A program made the translations under genes and the position numbers. Shown piece after piece: positions 1 through 7,987 of a DNA stretch of 64,000 nucleotides (positions are counted from its first letter, which is position 1; each line of letters begins with the position of its first letter). Under the pieces are notes generated by a model. The model searched no databases. It was not told the origin of the DNA and worked only from the letters and a program-made list of their open reading frames with translations. The DNA is from Lentisphaeria bacterium (GTDB lineage Bacteria > Verrucomicrobiota > Lentisphaeria > Victivallales > Victivallaceae), in NCBI GenBank assembly GCA_017450705.1, contig JAFSTC010000001.1, positions 34,653 to 98,652 on the forward strand, written 5' to 3'.

Positions 1-1
1 C

Positions 2-358
2 GGCAAGAAAGAGGTCGACGACGGGCACTTCCTGCAGTTCCACATCTGCGGCACCAAGGGAGCCGTCGAGGCCGACGTCTTCAAGCACCGCATGCGCCGC
101 TGGGAGTTCAGCGACACGCCGGAGTACATGGACAGCAAGATCGTCGAAGAGATCACCTTCGACCCCAAAAAGGACGGGCTGCTGTACTACCACAATGTGC
201 TGGGGCAGAATCTTCACGTGATCGAGCTGGCCGCCACGGGGAAAAAGCCCGAAATGTCCGCCGTGGATGCCCTCAACACCATGAAGCTCTGTTTCGCGGC
301 GGAGCTTTCGGAAGATACGGGCGAGATCATCCGCTTCGACGATCCGCGTCTCGGTTAG
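2..358 (+). CDS. Gfo/Idh/MocA-family oxidoreductase, C-terminal part (truncated by window edge)
   Basis: An open frame enters from the left edge and ends at TAG 356-358, giving about 118 residues. The visible part reads as the C-terminal alpha/beta domain of an NAD(P)-dependent sugar oxidoreductase: a region built of alternating strands, then residues with a Phe-Asp-Pro core and a closing helix with a Met-Lys-Leu-Cys-Phe-Ala-Ala run, as is common at the end of Gfo/Idh/MocA proteins. The Rossmann nucleotide-binding half lies outside the window, so neither cofactor nor substrate can be judged. The family assignment rests on overall resemblance of the C-terminus only. The next gene begins 27 bases later on the same strand. 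Confidence 0.55.
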   Translation, partial: GKKEVDDGHFLQFHICGTKGAVEADVFKHRMRRWEFSDTPEYMDSKIVEEITFDPKKDGLLYYHNVLGQNLHVIELAATGKKPEMSAVDALNTMKLCFAAELSEDTGEIIRFDDPRLG

Positions 359-385
359 GGTTTTCATCCCGGGAGGAAATTCATT

Positions 386-676
386 ATGGATATCTGGGTC
401 GGCATCATGCTCATCTGTTTCGGCGCCAGCTGGCCGTCGGCGATCGCCAAAACCATCCGGGTGAAAAATCCCGCAGGCAAGAGCTTCATCTTCATGACGC
501 TGGTCATTCTGGGCTACATTTCCGGCATCATCGGACATCTTTCGAGGCGCGGCTGCGCCGGTTTCCACGACTGGGTGTTCTGGCTTTACGTCCTCGATCT
601 GCTGATGGTGTCCACCGACTACGTCCTGTGCTTCTACTACCACGCCCAGCGGCAGAAAGAAGCCGCGAACAGGTGA
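386..676 (+). CDS. small PQ-loop/SemiSWEET-like membrane protein
   Basis: The product is 96 residues with three hydrophobic segments (about 2-20, 33-54 and 66-88), the size and topology of a single PQ-loop/MtN3 repeat unit. The first segment carries a Trp-Pro-Ser-Ala-Ile-Ala-Lys stretch followed by Arg/Lys and a Gly-Lys-Ser turn, which matches the position of the PQ motif with the first residue changed. Family members dimerise in the inner membrane and some carry sugars. The start has a good ribosome site (GGGAGGAAA, 386 ATG). No substrate can be assigned; a non-transport function is possible because the canonical PQ dipeptide is absent. Confidence 0.55.
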   Translation: MDIWVGIMLICFGASWPSAIAKTIRVKNPAGKSFIFMTLVILGYISGIIGHLSRRGCAGFHDWVFWLYVLDLLMVSTDYVLCFYYHAQRQKEAANR

Positions 677-679
677 GGA

Positions 680-715
680 CCGGGGATTTTTCCGCTTTTT
701 TCGGTTTTTCCCCGG
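680..715 (+). terminator. intrinsic terminator
   Basis: The arms CCGGGGA (680-686) and TCCCCGG (709-715) pair around a T-rich interior with a second short CCG/CGG pairing. It follows the PQ-loop-like gene directly and precedes the lipocalin promoter. Confidence 0.55.
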
Positions 716-724
716 GTCGGACCC

Positions 725-753
725 TTGAAAACCGCCTCCTTCCGGTTTAGATT
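725..753 (+). promoter_or_regulatory. promoter of the lipocalin gene
   Basis: TTGAAA (725-730), a 17-base spacer and TAGATT (748-753) lie 23 bases before the lipocalin ATG. The form agrees with other promoters in the window. Confidence 0.5.
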
Positions 754-776
754 GCAGCCGGAGGAGGTGTTTTTTT

Positions 777-1292
777 ATGAAAAACCGTATTTTTTTCGTT
801 TTCGCATTGGTTTCGGGGGTGCTTGCGGGCTGTTCTCATCCGGCGGATATCCCCGCCGTGACGGATTTCGACGCGGCGCGTTACATGGGGACGTGGTACG
901 AGATCGCCCGTCTGCCCAACCGTTTCGAAGAGGGGATGACCGAGGTGCGGGCCGAGTATTCCCCCCGGCCCGGCGGCGGTATCGCCGTGGTCAACAGCGG
1001 CGTGAAGAACGGGGAGAAAAAGTCCGTCACGGGGGTGGCTTATCCCGCGGGCAAGCCGGGGGAGGGGCTTTTGCAAGTCTCCTTTTTCCGCCCCTTCTAC
1101 GGCGCTTACCGGATCATCAAGCTGGCTCCCGATTACCGTTACAGCGTTGTGACGGGCCGGGATCCGTCGTATCTCTGGATCCTCGCCCGTGAGCGGGCGC
1201 TGCCGGAGCGTGACCTGGAGGAGATACTCTCCTTTCTCCGGCAAAAGGGCTTCCCTGCGGAAAAACTCCTGTGGCCCTGGCGGCGGACGTGA
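777..1292 (+). CDS. blc: bacterial lipocalin lipoprotein (Blc-like)
   Basis: The 171-residue product starts with a lipoprotein signal ending Leu-Ala-Gly-Cys19, so it should be lipid-anchored in the envelope. Residues 38-42 are Gly-Thr-Trp-Tyr-Glu, the lipocalin GxW signature on the first strand, and an Asn-Arg-Phe-Glu follows as in Blc. The rest fits the eight-stranded barrel, with a Tyr-Arg-Ile-Ile-Lys-Leu and a Tyr-x-x-Val-Val-x-Gly segment typical of the last strands. Blc proteins bind lysophospholipids or fatty acids in the outer membrane. A strong AGGAGG precedes the ATG, and the gene appears to be monocistronic. Confidence 0.88.
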   Translation: MKNRIFFVFALVSGVLAGCSHPADIPAVTDFDAARYMGTWYEIARLPNRFEEGMTEVRAEYSPRPGGGIAVVNSGVKNGEKKSVTGVAYPAGKPGEGLLQVSFFRPFYGAYRIIKLAPDYRYSVVTGRDPSYLWILARERALPERDLEEILSFLRQKGFPAEKLLWPWRRT

Positions 1293-1370
1293 GCCCGCCG
1301 CGGTCCCGCGCTTTCCGGGACATCCGGGCGAAAAATACATGAAAATCCCGTCCGTCCTGTTGAAAAAGGC

Positions 1371-1398
1371 TTGAAAATTTCCGTTTTTGTGGTATAGT
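1371..1398 (+). promoter_or_regulatory. promoter of the TolC-like gene
   Basis: TTGAAA (1371-1376), a 16-base spacer and TATAGT (1393-1398) lie about 75 bases before the ATG at 1472. Confidence 0.5.
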
Positions 1399-1471
1399 AA
1401 TCCGTTAAGACTTCCTAAGTTTAAGAACGGTGTAAAACGCAAAAAAGCCTGACAAATAGGATGGGGAAAGA

Positions 1472-3346
1472 ATGAGAACGAGCTCGAAACTGATTTCTCT
1501 TGCTTCCGGACTGCTTCTGCTGTGCGGGTGTTACAACTATCCGGCCGCGCCCAAGGCGACGTACGGGAACTCCTTCTCCCACAGAGAGAAAGACAAAAAT
1601 GACGATCTTTTCAAGGGGATGAAGAGCCTGACCCTCGCCGACGCCCAGCGCATCGCGCTGGAGAACAATCCCGATTACCTCTCGGCCGCCTTCTCCATCA
1701 ACGCCGCCCGGTCCAAGTATTATCAGGCTTTGGGCGCCTACTCCCCCGTCATCACCGCGGACTTCACCATGAAGAACACCCACAGCTGGGCGACGCATCA
1801 GGTGAACGCGGCGGATTACGGTCAGCCCGGCGAGCACCGCCGGACCGACAGTTTCACCACCAGCACCGGCGTTTCGGCCAATCTGCTGCTCTTCGACGGT
1901 CTGGCCCGCGAGTTCAACTGGCTCGCCGCCAAGCATAACGTCAATTACAGGAAGCACCTCGAAGCCGACGCCTGCCGTCTGCTCATGCGTTCCGTGGCCT
2001 ACGCCTACAACGAAGTTCTGCTCGCCATCGAAAACCGCCGCATTGCCGACGAGGACCGCAAATTCCAGCAGGTCTCCCTCAAGGATACCCAGTACAAGTT
2101 CGACGCGGGCGCCGTCCCGCTGAGCGATGTGCTCAACTTCCAGATCCTCATGAACAACGCCGATGTCAGCATGATCGCCGCCGACTACCAGTACGAGACG
2201 GCGGTCTACGCGCTGGCCGTGCTCATGGGTTACCCCGACGGCACGCTGCCCGCCGATTTGTCCTTCGACGGCGATTTCAAAAGCATCTACGAGAACATGC
2301 CCTCCGTGGAGGTCTATCTCGATGCGGCCCTGGCGAACCGGCCCGACCTCAAGGGGTACCGGGATCAGCTGGAGGTCGCAAAGTACCAGATGTACGCCAC
2401 CTACAGCGCCTACTCTCCCCAGGCTTCCGCCTTCGCGAATTTCGGGTACAACACGAATCTCAGCCGCTACCATGACTACGAATATCCCCGGTCTGCCCAC
2501 GATTACGCCAACACGCCCTCTTTCAGCTACGGCCTCTCCGCCAGCTGGACCGTTTTCAACGGACTGGTCCGCTACAACAAGGTGCGTGAATATCAGGCCT
2601 ACCTGGCCGTGGCCGACTACAGCGTGGCGACCCAGTGGTTCGCCGTGGTGCGCGAAGTCCGCACCGCCTACGCCAACTACATCCAGAACGTCAAGAAGAA
2701 CAAACTCTACCTCAAGACCCGGGACCTCTCCAAGAAGCAGCGGGATCTGGTGGATGACGAGTACCGGGCCGGCAATGCCGAGCTGACCCGTCTCAACGAG
2801 GCCCAGCGCGACCTGGTGCAGGCCGAGACCAACCTTGCGTCGAGCTACATCAACATCCAGAACGCCCGGGCGCAGCTCGATGCGGCCGTGGGCGTCAACA
2901 CCGCCGAGTACTACGCCAAGCAGAGCGGCAAGGCTGGCGCCGCCGCGCCGGGTCTGGAAAATGCCAAGGGTCCTCACGCACAGAAGGCCCGTGAGAAGAA
3001 GACACAGCCCGCCGGGACGGTCAAGCTGGAAAAGGCCGTTGCGCCTGACCAGAAGGCTGCGGCAGACAAGGCCGAAGCCGAGAAGATCGCGGCTTCGAAG
3101 ACCGAGCCCGCCAAGAAGACCGAGCCTGTGAAGAAGGCTGCGCCCGCCAAGAAGAAGGCTGCGCCCGCCAAAAAGGCAGAGCCTGTGAAGGCCGAAGCTG
3201 TGAAGGCCGAAGCTGTGAAGGCCGAAGCTGTGAAGGCCGAAGCTGTGAAGGCCGAAGCTGTGAAGGCCGAGCCCGAGGTGGTCGTGCCCGAAAAGAAGAC
3301 CGTGCCCGAGATCCCCGCGACGGCCACGGAGCCTGCGAAGAAGTAA
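1472..3346 (+). CDS. TolC-family outer-membrane efflux lipoprotein with Lys/Ala/Glu-rich tail
   Basis: The 624-residue product has a lipoprotein signal ending Leu-Leu-Cys-Gly-Cys20, followed by a TolC/OEP fold: two repeats of long helices with an Ala-Leu-Glu-Asn-Asn-Pro start near residue 60, and the Tyr-x-Ala-Gly-Asn/Ala-x-x-Leu-x-x-x-Leu/Ala motif in each half. It should be a trimeric outer-membrane channel working with an inner-membrane pump or type I exporter, but no such partner lies nearby. After about residue 490 the family fold ends and a low-complexity tail of Lys, Ala, Glu and Pro begins, including five exact Val-Lys-Ala-Glu-Ala repeats. Such a tail is unusual for TolC and would lie in the periplasm. 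Start chosen at 1472, after GGGGAAAGA. Confidence 0.85.
   Translation: MRTSSKLISLASGLLLLCGCYNYPAAPKATYGNSFSHREKDKNDDLFKGMKSLTLADAQRIALENNPDYLSAAFSINAARSKYYQALGAYSPVITADFTMKNTHSWATHQVNAADYGQPGEHRRTDSFTTSTGVSANLLLFDGLAREFNWLAAKHNVNYRKHLEADACRLLMRSVAYAYNEVLLAIENRRIADEDRKFQQVSLKDTQYKFDAGAVPLSDVLNFQILMNNADVSMIAADYQYETAVYALAVLMGYPDGTLPADLSFDGDFKSIYENMPSVEVYLDAALANRPDLKGYRDQLEVAKYQMYATYSAYSPQASAFANFGYNTNLSRYHDYEYPRSAHDYANTPSFSYGLSASWTVFNGLVRYNKVREYQAYLAVADYSVATQWFAVVREVRTAYANYIQNVKKNKLYLKTRDLSKKQRDLVDDEYRAGNAELTRLNEAQRDLVQAETNLASSYINIQNARAQLDAAVGVNTAEYYAKQSGKAGAAAPGLENAKGPHAQKAREKKTQPAGTVKLEKAVAPDQKAAADKAEAEKIAASKTEPAKKTEPVKKAAPAKKKAAPAKKAEPVKAEAVKAEAVKAEAVKAEAVKAEAVKAEPEVVVPEKKTVPEIPATATEPAKK
3185..3274 (+). 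repeat. 15-base tandem repeat inside the TolC-like gene
   Basis: Five identical copies of GTGAAGGCCGAAGCT run from 3185 to 3259, and a sixth copy (3260-3274) diverges in its last four bases. It is in frame and encodes Val-Lys-Ala-Glu-Ala repeats. The exact identity suggests recent slippage expansion. Confidence 0.95.
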
Positions 3347-3362
3347 CGGGCGTCCGCGCTTT

Positions 3363-3959
3363 ATGCTGAGAGCCAAAAAGAGATATGAGGTCAGGACGGC
3401 CGGAGACCGGGTCCTGAGCGTGTCGGCGTCCCCCGTGGGCGCCGTGACGCCGGAGATACGGGAGATGGCGGAGAAGATGATCTCCTGCATGGCGGCCTTC
3501 GACGGGATCGGTTTGGCCGCGCCCCAGTACGGGGAGTCCCTGCGGCTCATCGTCATCGACGTGCCCCTTTCGGAAAAGGAGGCTGCGGCGGGACTTACGG
3601 AATTCGAAGAACGCATGTACGGCGCCATGCCCATGGCGCTGGTGAATCCCGAGGTGACCGGTTTCTCCGACGCCGTCTGCGAGCGTGAGGAGGGGTGTCT
3701 TTCGGTGCCCCAGATCTGGGCTCCCGTGGTGCGTCCCGAGCGGATCGCCTTCCGGGCGCAGCTGCTGGACGGGAGCTTCATCGAGGGCGAGTGCGGCGGT
3801 CTTCTTGCCCGCTGCATCCAGCACGAAACGGATCATCTCGACGGCATCCTCTTCACGGACCGTCTCTCCCCCGATGCCGCCCGGCGCATCTCCGGCCAGA
3901 TGCAGCAGCTTCTGGAGTCCGGAAGGCACTGCAACTTCCGCCGGGTGACGCGCAAATGA
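3363..3959 (+). CDS. def: peptide deformylase
   Basis: This enzyme removes the formyl group from the initiator Met of new proteins. All three family motifs are present: Gly-Ile-Gly-Leu-Ala-Ala-Pro-Gln (48-55), Glu-Gly-Cys-Leu-Ser with metal ligand Cys112, and His154-Glu155-Thr-Asp-His158 with the two histidine ligands and catalytic Glu. At 198 residues it is slightly longer than the usual 165-190. The start at 3363 lies 16 bases after the TolC-like stop and lacks a strong ribosome site. The stop overlaps the next ATG, so the gene heads an operon with a membrane protein and a CDC123-like protein. Confidence 0.93.
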   Translation: MLRAKKRYEVRTAGDRVLSVSASPVGAVTPEIREMAEKMISCMAAFDGIGLAAPQYGESLRLIVIDVPLSEKEAAAGLTEFEERMYGAMPMALVNPEVTGFSDAVCEREEGCLSVPQIWAPVVRPERIAFRAQLLDGSFIEGECGGLLARCIQHETDHLDGILFTDRLSPDAARRISGQMQQLLESGRHCNFRRVTRK

Positions 3960-4867
3960 GCGGAAAAGTCTCCTTTTTGAGCGCCTTTTTCGGGGTCTGC
4001 TCCGGCGTCGCCGTTTTTCACAGATTGCGTTTTCAGAGCTGGGGCCGGACGGTCTTTCATGTGATCCTGCTGGCGGTCCTCGCCTCGCTTCTCATCACCT
4101 CCGGCGAGATGAGAAGGCGCCGTCCCGCGATCCGGGCGGCGGCGGGCGCCTTTGCCGCGGTCTTCGGGAACAAAGTCCTGAACGCGCCGGAGGGTCTGCT
4201 GCCCGAAAAGCAGCCCGGTGCCGCCCGCAGCATCGTCCTGCCGGGCGGCGGTCTGCTGTGTTACTTTCCCAAGGGCGAGGCGACGCTCTCCGCGAAGGAG
4301 TTGGAAAAATGCCTGTATGTCGTCTTCTGGGCGCCCAGGGGGTTCGCCACTGCGGTCCGCGGGGACGCCGACAGCTGGACCGCCAGCACCGTCGTGCCCG
4401 GCAGCGGCCGGGTGGAGCTGACCGGCAACCGGACCCTGACCACTTCGGGACTTCTCCGGCTCAAACTCGACGCTCCCGGCAAATGGGACATCGAAGGCAG
4501 GGAGTCCTTCACCGTGAGGGAGCTGGCCGCGACCTGCACCGCCATCCTGCGCGCGGGGCTGATGATCGAGAATCTGCTTCTGACGATCCTGCTCCCCTTC
4601 CTCTACACGGCGGTCTTTGCCGGGATGTTCCGGCTCACCGCGGCGGGCCGCGCGCCGCGCCGGCTCCGCGGCTTGGAGTTCTGGAAGGTCGGTCTCTACG
4701 CGGGATTCCCCTCTCTGGCGGTGGCCTCGGCCTTCCCCGCATTGGATCTGCCCCTTTTCAGCTTCGGCACGGTTTACATGGTCGGACTGCTGATCTACTG
4801 GCTCTACGTGACGGCCCGGCTGGAACGGGACCTCGCGGAACAGGAGAAGGAGCTCCCCCATGAGTGA
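3956..4867 (+). CDS. membrane protein of unknown function (DUF1189-like topology)
   Basis: The 303-residue product has one hydrophobic segment near residues 33-50, a large middle domain rich in beta-like segments (about 60-195), and three hydrophobic segments at about 200-225, 243-262 and 268-290. That arrangement resembles DUF1189-type proteins, which are not functionally characterised. The start at ATG 3956 overlaps the def stop (ATGA), implying translational coupling. The open frame runs further upstream, but only inside def. The stop overlaps the start of the next gene by eight bases. I do not recognise a catalytic motif. Confidence 0.6.
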   Translation: MSGKVSFLSAFFGVCSGVAVFHRLRFQSWGRTVFHVILLAVLASLLITSGEMRRRRPAIRAAAGAFAAVFGNKVLNAPEGLLPEKQPGAARSIVLPGGGLLCYFPKGEATLSAKELEKCLYVVFWAPRGFATAVRGDADSWTASTVVPGSGRVELTGNRTLTTSGLLRLKLDAPGKWDIEGRESFTVRELAATCTAILRAGLMIENLLLTILLPFLYTAVFAGMFRLTAAGRAPRRLRGLEFWKVGLYAGFPSLAVASAFPALDLPLFSFGTVYMVGLLIYWLYVTARLERDLAEQEKELPHE

Positions 4868-5597
4868 CGACAGGGAATTCCTCAAAATACCCAACTGGTA
4901 TCCCTATCTGGCCTCCCACGCCTTTCCCACGGCCTTCGTCCGCCTGCGTCCAGAGGCGGCGGCCCTGCTGGCCGCGTCGGACGGGGAGCGGGAACAGGCC
5001 CCCAAGTCCATTTCGAAACAGGTCATCGAGGATCTCCGTCAGCCCATGTCGAAGATCCCGGGCAACTGCTTCACTTCGACCGACATGTGTTCGCCCACGG
5101 ATACCGAGCGTTTTCTCGGGAAGCGGGGCGCGGTCTACTCCCCCGAGAGCGCGTGGAAATATCTTTTCCTGAGCGAAAAAGTCCGCCGTTCCGCGGCGGC
5201 GGGGGAGGTCGGTTTCATCTGCCTGCGTCCCTTCCGGCGCATCACCCGGGCGCGGGAGTTCCGCCTCTTCATCCGCAACGGGGTGCTGGCCGCCATGAGC
5301 CAGTACTGGCTCACCCGTCACTTCCCTCTGCTGGACAAACGGGGCAAACGTTACTGGAAGATCGCGGAAAAGCTGGTTGATTCCGTTGTCTGGCAGCTGC
5401 CGGTCAGCGATTTCGTCATGGATATCTATGTGACGAGCGACGAAGAGATTTTGATCATCGACCTCAATCCCTGGGGCCCGCCCACGGATCCCCTGCTGCT
5501 CCGCGACTGGGAGCGTGAGGACTGGGACTCTTGTCCCGGTCTCAAAGTCATGCTGCCTCCGACGAAGATCTCGGGGAACGTCCACGTCTCCTTCTGA
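4860..5597 (+). CDS. CDC123/D123-like ATP-grasp protein
   Basis: The 245-residue product matches the D123 family. The middle has a Leu-Arg-Pro-Phe run followed by an Arg-Glu-Phe-Arg-Leu-Phe strand, and the end has a Phe-Val-Met-Asp-Ile-Tyr strand and an Ile-Asp201-Leu-Asn203-Pro-Trp stretch, where the ATP-grasp Asp/Asn would hold Mg-ATP. In eukaryotes CDC123 helps assemble translation factor eIF2; bacterial homologues have no settled role. It sits at the end of an overlapping operon that starts with peptide deformylase, a translation-associated enzyme. It is shorter than eukaryotic CDC123 (about 330 residues), as is usual for bacterial members. Confidence 0.72.
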   Translation: MSDDREFLKIPNWYPYLASHAFPTAFVRLRPEAAALLAASDGEREQAPKSISKQVIEDLRQPMSKIPGNCFTSTDMCSPTDTERFLGKRGAVYSPESAWKYLFLSEKVRRSAAAGEVGFICLRPFRRITRAREFRLFIRNGVLAAMSQYWLTRHFPLLDKRGKRYWKIAEKLVDSVVWQLPVSDFVMDIYVTSDEEILIIDLNPWGPPTDPLLLRDWEREDWDSCPGLKVMLPPTKISGNVHVSF

Positions 5598-5623
5598 ACC
5601 CGGCTGCCGCGCGGGGTCATCCC

Positions 5624-5824
5624 TCCTTGAAATACGCCGCTTTTCTTGAAAAAAGGTGAGGGCCCGGGAGAGGGGCGGGTAGAAAAGAGCGGGCGGACAA
5701 CAGCGCGTTGCCCCTCCGCCCCCGCCAAGGCTGCGGCAGGACAGACCGGAGACGCGCCGGACAGCATCTTCTCCCTCAAAATACTCCGCTTTTTTTGAAA
5801 AGAGAAGGGGGCCCGGGGGAGGGG
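5624..5824. repeat. degenerate direct repeat, two ~52-base copies
   Basis: Copy A (5624-5675) and copy B (5772-5824) share a pattern: TCC-TTGAAATAC/TCAAAATAC, then CCGCTTTT, a GAAAA block, and GGGCCCGGGAGAGGGG or its variant. They look like members of an intergenic REP-like family. The 293-base intergenic stretch holds nothing else except the terminator at 5813-5868. Confidence 0.6.
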
Positions 5825-5868
5825 AAAAAATTTTTTTAACGTGAAAAAAAGTTTTTCCCCTCCCCCGG
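5813..5868. terminator. bidirectional terminator between convergent genes
   Basis: Perfect 17-base arms (5813-5829 and 5852-5868), each ending in A5 or T5, enclose a spacer that contains T7 and A7 runs able to extend the stem. It lies between the CDC123-like gene (+) and the glycosidase-like gene (-), so it can stop both. Confidence 0.75.
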
Positions 5869-5890
5869 AACGTCTCCCCCCTTTCTTTTT

Positions 5891-7987
5891 TCACAGACGG
5901 AGCATGCGGCGGTAGGCGGCGGTCTCGCGGAGGGCGCTGTCGAGCTGGCGGAGTTTCCACTCCAGGTGCCACCTGTCGCAGACGTACTCCATGCTGGGCT
6001 CCCAGCCGAGGCGGGAGTCGAATTCGACGGCGGGGATGGTGTCGCGGACGTTTTCGGCTTCCGCGCGGGCGATGGCCTCGATCTCGTCCAGATATTTTTC
6101 CGCTTCTTCGGAAGAGGAAGCGTTCTGCAAGGCCATGTTGGCGCGCCACCACCTCTTTATACCGATCGTGGTGACGATGAAGTTGCGGATGAAGTGCCCC
6201 AGCGCTTCGAGGCGGCGGGCCTCGTCCTTTTTGCGGGGCTCGGCAAGTTCCACGGCCGCGCGGGCTTTTTCGAGGCCTTTATTCCACAAATCGAGCATTT
6301 TTTCGAGGGAGCGGATCTCGGCGGGGTAGCGGAGGAAGCCGGGGGACTGTTCGTCGTTCTCGTAGGGCGTGTAAAAGGTTTTGATGATCCGCCAGCCGAA
6401 ATGGGCGTGGGGGGCCGTGGGGAATTGGATCTCCTTGCCCGACATGGTCCGGGAGAGGTTGGGATGGAAGATGAAGGGGTAGGCGGGGCCCACGCGCCAG
6501 GGACCGTACTGGTCCTCGTTGCTGGCGGTGTAGAAGCTCATGGCCTCGCTCCAGAGGCGCCAAGCGGCGCGGACGTGCGGTGCGGCCGCTTTGCCGTAGT
6601 CGCGGCGGGCGATTTTGTCGAGCAGCAGATCGTAGTCGGGTTCGAAATCCTCCCAGCCGGACCATTTGCCGAGATCGGCGGCGACGCCGTTCCACCAGCC
6701 GTAATGGTGGGTGCAGTAGTGATTCCGCACGTCCCATTTTTTAGCGGCCTCCCGGAGACGGCGGTCGCGGTGCAGGACTTTTTCGGGGGCGGGGACCATG
6801 GGAACGCAGCCGAAGTCCCAGGCGATGCCCGCGGTGTTGACGTTGCCGGTGAGCTTGATCCCGTGTTTGTGGGCCTCTTCGCACTCGGTGGTGAAATAAT
6901 ACCCCGGCTCCTCGGCGGACATGGTGTAGTCCATGACGGGGGTGGAGAGCCCCTCGAGTTTCCGCTGCGAAAAGATCTCGTAGCACACCGAGAGGCAGAC
7001 TTTTTCGGGGAAGCGTTCGAGGAACTTTTTGCGCAGTTCGAGGGGGGCGTAGCCCCAGTTGTAGGTGCTGAAGCTCACCTCGGCGTCGGGCTTGAATTTG
7101 TGGACGGCCCGCTCGATGCACTGGATATACGCCGGATAGTCCTCGCAGGGGTACCAGCCCGGGCTGGGGCGGGTGTCGGGGATGCCGTCGACGACGCTTT
7201 CGTCGTAGGGCTTCCCGGTCGTCGCCGGGTCGCGGCTGGGGAATTCGAGACACTCGCCGCAAAGCCCGATGGAGCTGACGCCGGGGTAGCGGCGGAAAAT
7301 TTCGCCGTAGACGGCGTCGAATCTCTCCTGCGCGCCGGCCTCGTCGGGGTGGATGCGCGTCTGGATGTAGTTGTGGAAGACGGTTTTGATGCCGTAGCGG
7401 GCGGCTCGGGTGATGACGTCGTTGAAGTCGCAGTAGCCCAGACGGTTGCGGTCGATGCCGATGAGGAAGAGATCGATGCAGTCGTACCCGGCGTGGAGCA
7501 ATGCCAGCAGTTCCTGATCGGGGTAGGCGTCAAGGCCGGTGCCGGAGTGGACGGTCCGGGTGTTGTACAGCGGCTTGCGGACGAAGCGGCCCAGCGGCAG
7601 GACGGGGGCTTCCTCCAGATTCATCATGTCTTCGAGGTGGATGGTGCCGCGGAAGGTCATGGCGTCGCAGGAAGCGGCGACGGTCACGTGAACGCCCGTC
7701 ACGTCGACGGCGAAGCCCGTTTCGACATCGGGGGAGACTTCGATCCAAAGGGTCCGGGGGCCGTCGGTCCGGGTGAGGGGGAGCGAGACGCCCATGCTTT
7801 TCCGGAGATAGTCCTGAAAGTCGTCGGCGGCGATCTCGGCGATGGGACCGCAGGAGGGAGCAAAGCCGATCTTCCAGTCTTCGGTCAGCAGTATCTCTCC
7901 CGACTCCGGCTTGCGGCCGGGGTCCCGGCGGTCAATTTTGTGGTATTCCCAGTGACGTTTCCTGAAATCGTAATTGCGTTCGCTCAT
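5891..7987 (-). CDS. large glycoside hydrolase-like TIM-barrel protein (substrate unknown)
   Basis: The 698-residue product has no signal peptide. The first 130 residues resemble the small alpha/beta domain that precedes the barrel in GH20/GH67-type enzymes (a Phe-Gln-Asp-Tyr-Leu segment, then an Arg-Thr-Leu-Trp-Ile-Glu strand). The middle reads as a TIM barrel with strands such as Gly-Tyr-Asp-Cys-Ile-Asp-Leu-Phe and a Gly-Leu-Cys-Gly-Glu-Cys stretch, where the Glu could be catalytic. The C-terminal third is helical. Start at ATG 7987 overlaps the creatininase stop, so both form one unit. Hydrolysis of a cytoplasmic glycoside is an inference; exact family not recognised. Confidence 0.55.
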   Translation of the reverse strand: MSERNYDFRKRHWEYHKIDRRDPGRKPESGEILLTEDWKIGFAPSCGPIAEIAADDFQDYLRKSMGVSLPLTRTDGPRTLWIEVSPDVETGFAVDVTGVHVTVAASCDAMTFRGTIHLEDMMNLEEAPVLPLGRFVRKPLYNTRTVHSGTGLDAYPDQELLALLHAGYDCIDLFLIGIDRNRLGYCDFNDVITRAARYGIKTVFHNYIQTRIHPDEAGAQERFDAVYGEIFRRYPGVSSIGLCGECLEFPSRDPATTGKPYDESVVDGIPDTRPSPGWYPCEDYPAYIQCIERAVHKFKPDAEVSFSTYNWGYAPLELRKKFLERFPEKVCLSVCYEIFSQRKLEGLSTPVMDYTMSAEEPGYYFTTECEEAHKHGIKLTGNVNTAGIAWDFGCVPMVPAPEKVLHRDRRLREAAKKWDVRNHYCTHHYGWWNGVAADLGKWSGWEDFEPDYDLLLDKIARRDYGKAAAPHVRAAWRLWSEAMSFYTASNEDQYGPWRVGPAYPFIFHPNLSRTMSGKEIQFPTAPHAHFGWRIIKTFYTPYENDEQSPGFLRYPAEIRSLEKMLDLWNKGLEKARAAVELAEPRKKDEARRLEALGHFIRNFIVTTIGIKRWWRANMALQNASSSEEAEKYLDEIEAIARAEAENVRDTIPAVEFDSRLGWEPSMEYVCDRWHLEWKLRQLDSALRETAAYRRMLRL

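Noticed and set aside
3185..3274. CRISPR-like array
   Set aside because: The repeat units are contiguous without spacers and in frame, so this is a protein-coding tandem repeat.
1421..3817. Long minus-strand open frame opposite the TolC-like and def genes
   Set aside because: Both plus-strand genes have clear family motifs; the reverse frame contains only repeats arising from the Lys/Ala tail codons.
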